Assembly (NCBI GenBank): GCA_038040445.1
Contig: JBBPIG010000040.1
Coordinates: 1 to 32,743, forward strand
DNA: 32,743 nt
Direction: 5' to 3'
Origin: Acidobacteriota bacterium
GTDB lineage: Bacteria > Acidobacteriota > Blastocatellia > UBA7656
Part shown: one piece after another, positions 8,268 through 16,291 of the stretch
Numbering within the stretch: the stretch's first letter is position 1
Layout of the letters: each line of letters begins with the position of its first letter
Notes under the pieces: model-generated
Told to the model about the DNA's origin: nothing
Databases searched by the model: none
The model's input: only the letters and a program-made list of their open reading frames with translations
Made by a program: the position numbers and the translations under genes

Positions 8268-9074
8268 CTAGTTCCCACCAACTACGACGATTCCGCTCTT
8301 GTCGGCAAGCACTATTAGATCTTCCTTGTCGAACAGAAGGGTCTTGCCGGCAGTCACCTGAATCGCCGTGGAGCCGGCGCGAGCCATGTTCTCAATCGTC
8401 GGGAGTCCGATCACCGGCACGTCGAATCGCATATCCTGGTCAGGCTTCGCCATCTTCACCACGACGAACGGTTTGCCGCGAGTCACTTCGCCGGCGCGAA
8501 CGATCACCGCATCGGTCCCCTCCATCGCCTCAATCGCAACAACGGCGCGATCCTTCACGGCAATCGTTTGACCCAGGTCGAGCCTCCCGATCTCGCGCGC
8601 GACTCCCAGACCGTAGTCGATATCGGCGCGCTCTTCTTTTGTCGGCGATCGGCGCGTCAGCACGGCTCGGGGCGCGAGGAGCGACTCGAGAAATGTGGTC
8701 GAGTCCACCAGCGTTATGCCTTCGCGGGCAAGCTCGTCGGCGACTGCGTTGATCAGACTGTCGGTGTTCTTCGTTGAAAGGCGAGCCAGCAGGCGCACCA
8801 TTCGAAGATCGGGCAGCGCGTTGAGCCGGAATATCTGATGGTGCTTCACCTGTCCCGCCATGATCACGTGAGTGACCTCTTCGTTCTTGAACAAGCGAAT
8901 GAGACGGCCAAGCTGACCTACGCCCATCCATTCAACCTTGGCGGCTCGCTGTTCTATCTCAGACGAGGTCTCTTCTTTGATCGCGGCGACTACCATCTCC
9001 ACGCCTTGCTGGCGCGCGCCCTCGAGCACTAGAAATGGAAAGCGTCCGTTGCCTGCTATCAAGCCGTACTTCAT
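8268..9074 (-). CDS. lpxI: UDP-2,3-diacylglucosamine pyrophosphatase LpxI
   Basis: LpxI hydrolyses UDP-2,3-diacylglucosamine to lipid X and UMP in lipid A synthesis; it replaces LpxH in lineages that lack that enzyme. The 268-residue length matches the family. The N-terminus (KYGLIAGNGRFPFLVLEGAR) is the diagnostic opening. The middle contains GVGQLGRLIRLFKNEEVTHVIMAGQVKH, and the C-terminal domain has DYGLGVAREIGRLDLGQTIAVKD and IGLPTIENM, all typical. The ATG at 9074 has no clear ribosome binding site, and a palindromic repeat sits just upstream. The neighbours lpxA, fabZ and lpxD fit the pathway. No lpxB, lpxC or lpxK is present in the window. Confidence 0.93.
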   Translation of the reverse strand: MKYGLIAGNGRFPFLVLEGARQQGVEMVVAAIKEETSSEIEQRAAKVEWMGVGQLGRLIRLFKNEEVTHVIMAGQVKHHQIFRLNALPDLRMVRLLARLSTKNTDSLINAVADELAREGITLVDSTTFLESLLAPRAVLTRRSPTKEERADIDYGLGVAREIGRLDLGQTIAVKDRAVVAIEAMEGTDAVIVRAGEVTRGKPFVVVKMAKPDQDMRFDVPVIGLPTIENMARAGSTAIQVTAGKTLLFDKEDLIVLADKSGIVVVGGN

Positions 9075-9085
9075 ACAGGAGTACT

Positions 9086-9166
9086 AAACACAAAGGCACA
9101 AAGACACAAAAAGGACACGGAGACATGTCCCTTCGTTTTTCTTTGTGGCTTTGTGCCTTTGTGTTT
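9086..9166. repeat. Palindromic repeat (REP/MITE-like)
   Basis: AAACACAAAGGCACAAAG (9086-9103) is an exact inverted copy of 9149-9166. The arms continue imperfectly inward through purine-rich and pyrimidine-rich stretches around a centre near 9126 (ACATGT). It fills most of the 107-base gap between lpxI and the ornithine-cyclodeaminase-family gene. From memory, CACAAAGGCACAAAG-type palindromes recur in acidobacterial and other environmental genomes, so this is likely a dispersed element rather than a gene-specific site. It could fold in the transcript and reduce read-through into lpxI. Confidence 0.8.
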
Positions 9167-9181
9167 GATTTCCGTCGCTCC

Positions 9182-10168
9182 TCAATAGTCCACCCAATTG
9201 CCCTTCCCGTTTGCACGCGCCTTGCCAAGCAGATATTCCGCCGACGCCAAATCCTCTATCGCCAGCCCAAGCGACTTAAACAAAGTAATCTCATCCTGCG
9301 AAACGCGGCCGGGCCTGGCGCCAATCAGTAACTCGCCGATCTCTGCTCTGATGTGATCCGGCCCAATAGCTCCCTCGCGCAGCGCGAAAAGATAGTCGCC
9401 ACCTTCATTGATCGTGGATTCGCGCCGATCGACAAACAGACTCGCCGCGGCCATTGTTGCGCTGTCAACTTCGCGCGTCGTTGGGATGCTCGAGCCGACA
9501 ACATTCAAGTGCGCACCCGGTGAGACCCACTCGCGTTTAATGATCGGTTCCACGGCAGTGGTTGCCGTGACGATCAGGTCCGCGCCGCGAACCGCCGCCT
9601 CGACGCTGTCGACAGGCACTAACGGAAACGAGTACCGGACGCCTAACTCCTCAGCAAATTTCCGTGCGTGTTCAAACTTGAAGCTCGCTACTCGCGCGCG
9701 TTTGATGGTGCGCACGCAAGCCATAGCTTCGATGTGCGTGCGGGCCTGCACGCCTGAACCGATGATCGCAAGCTCAGCGGCATCGTCCCGCGCCAGAAGC
9801 TGCGTTGCCACACCGGAGACGGCCGCCGTGCGAATCGCTGTTATCGCCGAAGCGTTCATCAACGCCAGCAATTCACCCGTCTCCGCGCTGAAGAGCATCA
9901 CGCTGCCCTGATGCGAATCCAGTCCTCTGGCTGGATTGCCCGCAAAGAAGCAAACAGTCTTTACCCCGTACCCAGCTCGCTCACCCGAGCGATACGATGG
10001 CATCAGCGCCATATCCCCGTCAGCGCCGGGCGGCGTGATCACCATGCGCAAAGGCTGATACACATCACCCTTGGCCAGGTCCGCCAGCGCCTCGGCCATG
10101 ACCGGAACGCACTCGCGGATGGGAAGCAGCTCTTCAACTTCGGCGTGGGTCAGGATGAGAACCTTCAT
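9182..10168 (-). CDS. Ornithine cyclodeaminase/mu-crystallin family protein
   Basis: A 328-residue NAD(P)-dependent enzyme of the ornithine cyclodeaminase, alanine dehydrogenase and mu-crystallin family. Visible hallmarks are R41 (LRMVITPP), the substrate lysine in GYGVKTV (K70), the nucleotide-binding loop IIGSGVQAR (137-143), and the late aspartate in LFVDRRES (D247) that aligns with the catalytic Asp of ornithine cyclodeaminase. Family members act on ornithine, alanine, ketimines and other imino acids, so the substrate cannot be read from sequence. Its start codon overlaps the lpxA stop (ATGA), implying translational coupling. A role in envelope biosynthesis is not known and may be only operon hitch-hiking. 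Confidence 0.9.
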   Translation of the reverse strand: MKVLILTHAEVEELLPIRECVPVMAEALADLAKGDVYQPLRMVITPPGADGDMALMPSYRSGERAGYGVKTVCFFAGNPARGLDSHQGSVMLFSAETGELLALMNASAITAIRTAAVSGVATQLLARDDAAELAIIGSGVQARTHIEAMACVRTIKRARVASFKFEHARKFAEELGVRYSFPLVPVDSVEAAVRGADLIVTATTAVEPIIKREWVSPGAHLNVVGSSIPTTREVDSATMAAASLFVDRRESTINEGGDYLFALREGAIGPDHIRAEIGELLIGARPGRVSQDEITLFKSLGLAIEDLASAEYLLGKARANGKGNWVDY

Positions 10169-10941
10169 CGCTTCGTCACTCCGCGCTCTGATGTCTCAAT
10201 AAACTCGACGAGGTAGTCTATTTCGGGCCAGCCGCTGAGGTCGCGCTTGATCGCTTCAACTGCCTGGCTAGTGTTGAGCTTCGCCGCCAGCAGCAAGCGG
10301 AACGCTTGAGCGATGCGGCGTATCTCTTCGCTGCCGAACCCGTGCCGCTTGAGTCCGAGAGTGTTCTGCCCGTAGCACCGCGCGTGATTGCCAACCGTGC
10401 GGGCGTAAGGCAGCGCGTCCTTGACCACAACCGAGTAGCCTCCGATGAAAGCGTGCCGGCCCACGCGGCAGAACTGATGTACACCCCCATAGGCGCCAAT
10501 CGTCGCGTAGTCTTCGACGACCACGTGGCCTGCAAGTGTGGCTCCATTTGCAAAGATAGTGTGGGAACCAATGATGCAGTCGTGTGCGATGTGGACCTGA
10601 GCCATAAAGAGATTGTCTGAGCCGATCTCGGTCAGGTTGCCCCCCCCTTTGGTGCCGCGCTGCAGCGTGGTGAACTCTCGAAAGGTGTTGCGTTCGCCCG
10701 CGCGCAGCCAGCTCCTCTCCCCTCGATACTTCAGATCCTGCGGCGCCTGTCCCGCGGACACGAAAGGAAAGAAAACCGATCCGCTCCCAAACTCAGAAGG
10801 ACCTTCAATCACGCAGTGGCTGGCGACTTGAACGTTGTCGTGCAAGACAACGTCATCGCCGACAATCGAGTACGGCCCAATGGAAACGTTGCGTCCGAGT
10901 TCAGCCTTGTGACTAATGATCGCGGTGGGGTGAATGGACAC
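10165..10941 (-). CDS. lpxA: UDP-N-acetylglucosamine acyltransferase LpxA
   Basis: LpxA adds the first 3-hydroxyacyl chain to UDP-GlcNAc, the first step of lipid A synthesis, in the cytoplasm. The 258 residues show the left-handed beta-helix hexapeptide pattern throughout (for example IGPYSIVGDDVVL). The catalytic histidine lies in QVHIAHDCIIG: H120 aligns with E. coli H125 and H117 with H122. The C-terminal helical part carries NTLGLKRHGFG, close to the family consensus. It follows fabZ by 14 bases and overlaps the next gene by 4 bases, so it is the middle of an operon. Confidence 0.96.
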   Translation of the reverse strand: MSIHPTAIISHKAELGRNVSIGPYSIVGDDVVLHDNVQVASHCVIEGPSEFGSGSVFFPFVSAGQAPQDLKYRGERSWLRAGERNTFREFTTLQRGTKGGGNLTEIGSDNLFMAQVHIAHDCIIGSHTIFANGATLAGHVVVEDYATIGAYGGVHQFCRVGRHAFIGGYSVVVKDALPYARTVGNHARCYGQNTLGLKRHGFGSEEIRRIAQAFRLLLAAKLNTSQAVEAIKRDLSGWPEIDYLVEFIETSERGVTKR

Positions 10942-10955
10942 GTCGGGACGGACTC

Positions 10956-11456
10956 CTAGTCTTGGTCGAGTGGCGAGAAAGCGGCGCTCTTGATCTGATC
11001 GCTGCGCTCGACGAGGCTGCGGTCAACAAGAGACGATGAGATTAAGGCCTCCGCTACGATCTGCCCGTCAACATAAGCCTCACCGCGTAAGCGTATATAG
11101 CGCGGCCTGAGTCTCAGCACAGTCAACTCGAGCCGTAACTGATCGCCTGGCACCACTGGGCGGCGGAACTTCGCTCGGTCGATCCCGGTGAAGAACACGA
11201 GCTTCGATTCGCGGTCAGGCAGGTTCGCAAGCATCATCACCCCGGCCGTTTGCGCCATCGCTTCGACGATCAGGACGCCGGGCATCACAGGCGCCCCCGG
11301 AAAATGCCCCGCAAAGAAGGGCTCGTTAAGCGTGACGTTCTTGATCCCGACTACTCGCTTGCCGGGGTCATACTCGACTATCCGATCGACGAGCAGAAAC
11401 GGATAACGGTGAGGCAAGATCGCCTGGATCTGAGTTGTGTCCAGTAGTGTTTCCAT
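10956..11456 (-). CDS. fabZ: 3-hydroxyacyl-ACP dehydratase FabZ
   Basis: FabZ dehydrates 3-hydroxyacyl-ACP in fatty-acid elongation and competes with LpxA and LpxD for the same acyl-ACP pool, which explains its usual place in lipid A operons. The 166-residue hot-dog fold protein has the signature ILPHRYPFLLVD and the active site GHFPGAPVMPGVLIVEAMAQ with His51 and Glu65. The C-terminal tail after about residue 145 is somewhat longer than in E. coli FabZ (151). The start is at ATG 11456. A remnant of a toxin gene and an antitoxin gene lie directly upstream, separating it from lpxD. Confidence 0.96.
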   Translation of the reverse strand: METLLDTTQIQAILPHRYPFLLVDRIVEYDPGKRVVGIKNVTLNEPFFAGHFPGAPVMPGVLIVEAMAQTAGVMMLANLPDRESKLVFFTGIDRAKFRRPVVPGDQLRLELTVLRLRPRYIRLRGEAYVDGQIVAEALISSSLVDRSLVERSDQIKSAAFSPLDQD

Positions 11457-11459
11457 GTA

Positions 11460-11519
11460 TTACCAAATCGTGGCGATGCCTGAAGCCTGAATCTGCCGGT
11501 CACGAGTTAGAAGAGGTAG
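11460..11519 (-). pseudogene. Remnant of a PIN-domain (VapC-like) toxin, last 19 codons
   Basis: Two bases after the antitoxin stop codon, a 20-codon open stretch reads LPLLTRDRQIQASGIATIW and stop (TAA, complement of 11460-11462). This matches the C-terminal end of VapC-type PIN toxins, which typically read LVT(C/R/A)D followed by ...I..(Y/F)G(I/V)..(I/V)W. It has no start codon and no room for the rest of the domain, so nearly all of the toxin is missing. It sits exactly where the toxin partner of the upstream antitoxin would be. The end of the remnant is three bases from the fabZ start. Confidence 0.62.
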
Positions 11520-11521
11520 AT

Positions 11522-11740
11522 TTAAGTGTTGCCCCACATCTCGCGCCGCGCCTGTGCTATGTCCTCCTCGGTGATGTCCACGCCGAGATCGGCCCAGAGG
11601 CCTTTGACGCTGCGTCGCGGTTGTTTGTGTACGGTCGTTTCCTCGAAACCCTCAACGAAATCCAGAACCTTCTGCTGCTTCTCGGGAGGTACCGCTCGTA
11701 GCTTTTCAACAACAGTTTGTTCAATCGATTCGGTACTCAT
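11522..11740 (-). CDS. Orphan antitoxin-like protein (VapB/DUF2281 type)
   Basis: A 72-residue protein with an N-terminal helix pair (IEQTVVEKLRAVPPEKQQKVLDFVEGFE) and a C-terminal tail with KGLWADLGVDITEEDIAQAR followed by REMWGN. This combination is characteristic of small antitoxins encoded ahead of PIN-domain (VapC) toxins, abundant in Cyanobacteria and environmental genomes. The tail would normally wrap the toxin active site. A GAGGA motif lies about 11 bases upstream of the ATG. Here only a 19-codon scrap of the toxin remains downstream, so the antitoxin is probably an orphan. It sits between lpxD and fabZ, a place normally free of extra genes. Confidence 0.8.
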   Translation of the reverse strand: MSTESIEQTVVEKLRAVPPEKQQKVLDFVEGFEETTVHKQPRRSVKGLWADLGVDITEEDIAQARREMWGNT

Positions 11741-11911
11741 ATCTCGCTATCCTCACCGCTTCCCCCTCGCGAAGTAACAATGCTTGGGCGTGGCCCTTGG
11801 ACGAGACTCAGCGTTGATGACCGCACGACTCATTTCCCACGGACAAAACCTTCACTCTCGCTAGTAGTGATACTGGTTCTTTCACTGGCTTCTCCTCCAT
11901 CTGATTCGACG

Positions 11912-12958
11912 CTACTCGGCATCGCGTGCCGAGTTCGGCGTTAAGGCCGCAACGGTCTTTTCCAGTTGCCTCAATCGCTCGGCTATTTCAGGAAGCTTCG
12001 AGTATAGCACCTGCGAACGCCGCCACGCATTGTAGTCCTGAATGGGTGTTCCGGCCACAAACCCACCAGCACGGACGTCTTTGGTCACGCCCGCCTGTCC
12101 GGTGATCGTAGCCCCGTCGCCTATCGTGATGTGCTGATTGGTTCCCACTTGACCGGCGATCACGCATCGCCGGCCGATACGAGTGCCGCCCGAAAAACCT
12201 GTCAGCGCCGCAACGACTGTGTCCTCACCTATATCGCAGTTGTGGCCGACCTGAATCAGATTGTCGAGCTTCACTCCACGCCGCAACACGGTGTCGCCGA
12301 AGCCGCCTCGGTCGATCGCGCAGTTGGCTCCGATCTCGCAATCGTCCTCGATGCGCACACGTCCAAGCTGAAGCAGCTTCACCTGGCCCCCGTCTTCGTC
12401 CGGAACGAAGCCAAAGCCATCCGCCCCAATCACCGATCCGGCATGAATGATAACCCGGCGGCCTATTTCGCAGTCGTGATAGATGGACACGTTCGCGTGA
12501 ATGACCGAGTCATCGCCAATCCTGCACCGGTCGCCGATCACAACACCGGGATCTAGAGTTACGCGATCTCCGATCACCGCATCTTTTCCGATAGTAACTC
12601 GCGGATGAATCGAGAGATCCTTGCCAAGCACAGTTCCCTGCCCAACGATTACGCCGGCGCTCACGCCAACGGCTTTGTATTCCGTCTTATGCAATGCCTC
12701 GATCGCGCGAGCAAACGCAAGCTTGGGATTGGCGGCAACCAGCAGATTCCGCGGCGAGCCCGCAATCGGAGCGGATACGATGACCGCCGTAGCGCGGGAT
12801 TCGGTTATACGAGCTGCATACGCGGGACTCGCCGCCAAAGTCACATCACCTTCAGACGCGAGATCGAACGGTCGAGCGCGACTGATATCGGCATCCGGCT
12901 CGCCTATCAACTCGGCCCCGACCAATTGTGCAAGCTCAGCCAGCTTGAGCATAGACAT
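11912..12958 (-). CDS. lpxD: UDP-3-O-acylglucosamine N-acyltransferase LpxD
   Basis: LpxD adds the N-linked hydroxyacyl chain in the third step of lipid A synthesis. The 348 residues contain an N-terminal uridine-binding domain (1-100), a hexapeptide left-handed beta-helix (about 100-310) and a C-terminal helix. The motif DGFGF (180-184) and the catalytic histidine in QVGHN (H239, the same number as in E. coli) are intact. ATG 12958 has GGAG four bases upstream; a second ATG two codons later has better spacing (10 bases). It is the first gene of the minus-strand block and diverges from gcvT across about 200 bases. Confidence 0.96.
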   Translation of the reverse strand: MSMLKLAELAQLVGAELIGEPDADISRARPFDLASEGDVTLAASPAYAARITESRATAVIVSAPIAGSPRNLLVAANPKLAFARAIEALHKTEYKAVGVSAGVIVGQGTVLGKDLSIHPRVTIGKDAVIGDRVTLDPGVVIGDRCRIGDDSVIHANVSIYHDCEIGRRVIIHAGSVIGADGFGFVPDEDGGQVKLLQLGRVRIEDDCEIGANCAIDRGGFGDTVLRRGVKLDNLIQVGHNCDIGEDTVVAALTGFSGGTRIGRRCVIAGQVGTNQHITIGDGATITGQAGVTKDVRAGGFVAGTPIQDYNAWRRSQVLYSKLPEIAERLRQLEKTVAALTPNSARDAE

Positions 12959-13047
12959 CGCGCTCCAGTCGTGTGGAGGGAGAGTTTCCCATGTGCGGGG
13001 CTCGCAAGCAACCTGCGGACTTTTATCATGAGTCCATTCCGGGGATC

Positions 13048-13076
13048 TTGACTCCGCAAAAATGCCGGTGTAGCTT
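13048..13076 (+). promoter_or_regulatory. Candidate promoter for the glycine cleavage operon
   Basis: TTGACT (13048-13053), a 17-base spacer and TAGCTT (13071-13076) lie about 80 bases ahead of gcvT in the region diverging from lpxD. The -35 box is good and the -10 box weak (3/6). I looked for glycine riboswitch signatures in this leader and saw none. Confidence 0.3.
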
Positions 13077-13158
13077 GCGACTTCTCTTCAGTCTGGTTAA
13101 TCTCGATACTTGCCGGAATCAATTCATTAGTTTCACGTTAGAGGCGATCATAACCCCA

Positions 13159-14259
13159 ATGCTGAAGCGCACACCGCTCTATGAATCCCACGTTACACTT
13201 GGCGCTCGAATGGTTGAATTCGCCGGCTGGGACATGCCGGTTCAGTACACAGGACACGTCCAGGAACACTTGGCTGTCCGCGAGGCGGCCGGCCTTTTTG
13301 ATGTTTCACACATGGGCGAGATCGAGATAAGAGGCGCGGATGCGCTATCTCTCGTTCAGCGTGTCACAACCAACGATGCGTCCAAACTCGAGGACAACCA
13401 GGTCCAGTATTCCACGATGACTAACGAAGAAGGCGGCGTGCTTGACGACCTGCTGGTCTACCGAATAAACGCGGACTATTTTCTGCTGATCGTCAACGCA
13501 GGAGGCGCCGATTCGGATTACGAATGGATCAAGAAGCACGTTGGCGCTTTGAGCACGGAAGTGCACAACACGAGCGATGCGTTTTCGCTCCTGGCGCTGC
13601 AAGGCCCGCGCGCCGAGCCCATCTTACAAGGACTGACCGATCACATGCTTGATCGCGTACCGTATTACTGGTCGCAGCGCGTTTTTGTGGATAGAGTTGA
13701 TTGTCGCGTGTCGCGCACCGGTTACACCGGAGAGGACGGGTTCGAGATACTCTGCGACACACGCGACGCGCGCCACGTTTGGAATCGGCTGCTGGTAACC
13801 GGTCTCGATCAGGGACTCCTCCCTTGTGGTCTCGCAGCGCGTAACACTTTGAGGCTCGAGGCAGCGTACAGGCTTTACGGCCACGACATGGATCAGACAA
13901 CAACGCCGCTTGAAGCCGGGCTGGGTTGGGTGGTGAAACTCGCAAAGGGGGATTTCATCGGACGCGACGCGCTTATGCGGCAGAAGGAAGACGGCTTGAA
14001 ACGGAGGCTTGTTGGCTTCGAGGTACTGGACCGCGCGCCGGCTCGCGACGCCTATCCGGTCTTGATCGGCGAAAAACAGGTTGGGGTCGTCACATCGGGA
14101 AGCCCCGCGCCGTACTTAAAGAAGAACATCGGATTCACCTACTTCCCGACCGAGCATGCGGCGGTTGGCACAGAGTTCTTTGTCGTCGTCCGGGGACGTA
14201 ACGTTCCCGCCCGCGTAGTCGAGACGCCTTTCTATAGGCGCGAGAAAACATTCGATTGA
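13159..14259 (+). CDS. gcvT: Glycine cleavage system T protein (aminomethyltransferase)
   Basis: GcvT moves the methylene group from lipoyl-bound aminomethyl (on GcvH) to tetrahydrofolate and releases ammonia. The 366-residue protein starts at ATG 13159 (MLKRTPLYESH); the open frame extends further upstream but that part reads as non-coding. Conserved stretches include VEFAGWDMPVQY, GLFDVSHMGE, VQRVTTNDASKL, the folate-site region LIVNAGGADSDYEWI, and SRTGYTGEDGFEI. The ribosome binding site is weak. It opens a plus-strand operon with gcvH, gcvPA and gcvPB. Confidence 0.95.
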   Translation: MLKRTPLYESHVTLGARMVEFAGWDMPVQYTGHVQEHLAVREAAGLFDVSHMGEIEIRGADALSLVQRVTTNDASKLEDNQVQYSTMTNEEGGVLDDLLVYRINADYFLLIVNAGGADSDYEWIKKHVGALSTEVHNTSDAFSLLALQGPRAEPILQGLTDHMLDRVPYYWSQRVFVDRVDCRVSRTGYTGEDGFEILCDTRDARHVWNRLLVTGLDQGLLPCGLAARNTLRLEAAYRLYGHDMDQTTTPLEAGLGWVVKLAKGDFIGRDALMRQKEDGLKRRLVGFEVLDRAPARDAYPVLIGEKQVGVVTSGSPAPYLKKNIGFTYFPTEHAAVGTEFFVVVRGRNVPARVVETPFYRREKTFD

Positions 14260-14309
14260 TCATCGGGTTGGACCAACTTTCAGAGTCAGAACTCGACGGA
14301 GACAAAAAG

Positions 14310-14705
14310 ATGTCAAATACACCGGAGGACCTCAGCTACACCAAAGACCACGAGTGGGTCCGCGTCAAAGGAAGCCAGGCGGCCGTCGGTATCACCGACC
14401 ATGCTCAACAGCAACTCGGGGACGTCGTGTACGTAGAGCTGCCGAAGGTCGGCGACAAGTTCGAGGCATCTGAGCCCTTTGGCACCGTGGAAAGCGTCAA
14501 GGCAGTCAGCGAGGTTTACATGCCAGTCAGCGGCACGGTCGCCGAAGTCAATGAGAGCCTCAACGATTCGCCCGAACTAGTCAACGAAGACCCCTACGGC
14601 GACGGCTGGATGATCGGCATCAAGATTGACAACCTCGCTCAGATCGATGCCCTTTTGACCTCCATCGAGTACGAAGACTACATCAAGGAAGAGGCGGCGG
14701 AGTAA
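14310..14705 (+). CDS. gcvH: Glycine cleavage system H protein
   Basis: GcvH is the lipoyl-carrying shuttle protein of the complex. ATG 14310 is chosen because GGAG (14298-14301) precedes it by eight bases and the product (131 residues) then has normal length, beginning MSNTPEDLSYTKDHEWV. The lipoylated lysine is K64 in TVESVKAVSEVY. The flanking text VGITDHAQQQLGDVVYVELP and DPYGDGWMIGIK is standard for the family. It lies 50 bases after gcvT and six bases before gcvPA. Confidence 0.96.
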   Translation: MSNTPEDLSYTKDHEWVRVKGSQAAVGITDHAQQQLGDVVYVELPKVGDKFEASEPFGTVESVKAVSEVYMPVSGTVAEVNESLNDSPELVNEDPYGDGWMIGIKIDNLAQIDALLTSIEYEDYIKEEAAE

Positions 14706-14711
14706 GCGCGA

Positions 14712-16043
14712 ATGAGATATATTCCGAACTCGACCGGCGAGCGCCGCTCGATGTTGGCGGACATCGGATTGGAGCGCATCGAAGACCTCTTCGATCAAAT
14801 CCCGGAACAGCTAAAGCTCAAAGAACCGATCGGTGTCGGCGACCCGATCAGTGAGCCTGATCTGTTGGAATACTTTCGAGATCTGGCCTCGAAGAACGGG
14901 ATCGACCACCAGTCGTTTCTCGGCGCGGGGGCATACTCGCATTTCATACCGGTCATCATCGACTCGTTGATCTCCCGCGCTGAGTTCTTCACTGCATACA
15001 CGCCTTATCAACCGGAGCTCAGTCAGGGGACGTTGCAATACACGTTCGAGTTCCAGACGATGATCTGCCAGCTCACCGGAATGGAGGTGGCCAACGCTTC
15101 GCTCTACGACGGATCGACGGCTGTGGCGGAAGCCGTGTTGATGGCAAATCGCGTGACCCGCCGCAGCAAATTCGTCATCGCCGATACGGTCCATCCACAG
15201 TATCGCGAAGTAGTCTCCGCCTATACGAAACACCTCGGATTGAAAATCGAGGAGGCTGAGCACGGTGAATCGGGCACGCTTGATCCGGGCTCACTCGGAA
15301 TCGATAATGAAACCGCCGCCGTCGTGGTGCAGTCGCCTAACTTCTTCGGCTGCATCGAAGATCTCGCTGCGATCGCGGATGCTGCGCACAACGCGGGAGC
15401 TTTGTTGATCGTTGCGATTACCGAGCCGATGAGTCTGGGCATTTTGAAGCCGCCCGGCGCGCTGGGAGCTGACATCGTCGCCGGCGAGACTCAATCGTTC
15501 GGCATACCCTTGAGCTTCGGCGGCCCTTACTGCGGGATGTTCGCCACGCTCGATAAGCACGTGCGCCAGATGCCGGGCCGGTTGGTGGGCGAGGCTTATG
15601 ACAGCCAGGGGCGGCGCGGGTACGTGCTGACATTGTCGACCCGCGAACAGCATATTCGGCGCGAGAAAGCGACTTCAAACATCTGCACCAATCAAGGACT
15701 GTTTGCGCTGATGGCGACGGTTTACCTGTCGACTATGGGAAAGCATGGTGTGCAAGAGGTCGCGCGGCAGAACCTGCACAAGGCGCACTATGCTGCGTCG
15801 GAGATCAGCAAGCTCGATGGCTTCGAGATGAAGTTCTCATCTCCGTTCTTCAACGAGTTCGTTGTGCGCACGCCGCAGCCGGCGTCCAGGGTGATGAAGC
15901 GGCTGCTCGACAAAAAGATAATCGGCGGGATTGCTCTCGAAGGTCATTATTCCGCGATGACCGACTCGGCGCTGGTGTGCGTGACCGAGACGTCGAAGAA
16001 AGAAGCAATCGATAGGCTGGTGGGCGCGCTGTCTGAAATTTGA
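14712..16043 (+). CDS. gcvPA: Glycine dehydrogenase (decarboxylating) subunit 1
   Basis: This is the N-terminal-half subunit of the two-subunit glycine decarboxylase (P protein), which pairs with GcvPB. The 443 residues contain FLGAGAYSHFIP, the TAYTPYQPELSQGTLQYTFEFQ block, VANASLYDGSTAVAEA, and a late GGPYCGMFA segment, all typical of subunit 1. This half resembles a PLP enzyme fold but lacks the PLP lysine, which is in subunit 2. GGAG in the end of gcvH (14698-14701) serves as ribosome binding site, showing tight coupling. Split P proteins are usual in many non-proteobacterial phyla. Confidence 0.95.
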   Translation: MRYIPNSTGERRSMLADIGLERIEDLFDQIPEQLKLKEPIGVGDPISEPDLLEYFRDLASKNGIDHQSFLGAGAYSHFIPVIIDSLISRAEFFTAYTPYQPELSQGTLQYTFEFQTMICQLTGMEVANASLYDGSTAVAEAVLMANRVTRRSKFVIADTVHPQYREVVSAYTKHLGLKIEEAEHGESGTLDPGSLGIDNETAAVVVQSPNFFGCIEDLAAIADAAHNAGALLIVAITEPMSLGILKPPGALGADIVAGETQSFGIPLSFGGPYCGMFATLDKHVRQMPGRLVGEAYDSQGRRGYVLTLSTREQHIRREKATSNICTNQGLFALMATVYLSTMGKHGVQEVARQNLHKAHYAASEISKLDGFEMKFSSPFFNEFVVRTPQPASRVMKRLLDKKIIGGIALEGHYSAMTDSALVCVTETSKKEAIDRLVGALSEI

Positions 16044-16085
16044 GGATTCAAGTCCGCACTGATAACAGAGTCAAGGAGGCTTACA

Positions 16086-16256
16086 ATGCCAGATCTACAA
16101 CAACTTGGAGTTGGCGGCGTGATTTTCATCGTCGGCGCCATCATATACATCGTCAATCTGTTGCTTGGCCTCGCGCGTCGTGGCAAGCCGTTGCCGTTTG
16201 ACGGAGTTGGGCTGATGGTGCTTGGAATAGGGATCGCGCTTCTGCTTAAGTGGTGA
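16086..16256 (+). CDS. Small two-helix membrane protein inside the gcv operon
   Basis: An unrecognised 56-residue frame lies between gcvPA and gcvPB. It has a perfect ribosome binding site AAGGAGG (16073-16079) six bases before its ATG, the strongest on this strand of the operon. Residues about 9-29 (VGGVIFIVGAIIYIVNLLLGL) and 41-55 (VGLMVLGIGIALLLK) are hydrophobic helices joined by a basic loop ARRGKPLPFDG, so it is probably a hairpin in the inner membrane. Spacing is 42 bases from gcvPA and 35 bases to gcvPB. No link between such a protein and glycine cleavage is known to me. The function is unknown. Confidence 0.75.
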   Translation: MPDLQQLGVGGVIFIVGAIIYIVNLLLGLARRGKPLPFDGVGLMVLGIGIALLLKW

Positions 16257-16291
16257 GCGCTGGATTCCCGCGTCGGGTTTAAACCGAAAGA

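Noticed and set aside
8195-8752. 185-codon plus-strand frame antisense to lpxI
   Set aside because: Very rich in Arg, Ser and Pro, typical of shadow translation; lpxI on the other strand is clear.
12959-13158. Glycine riboswitch ahead of gcvT
   Set aside because: I looked for the conserved glycine aptamer core elements and found none, only a weak promoter-like pair.
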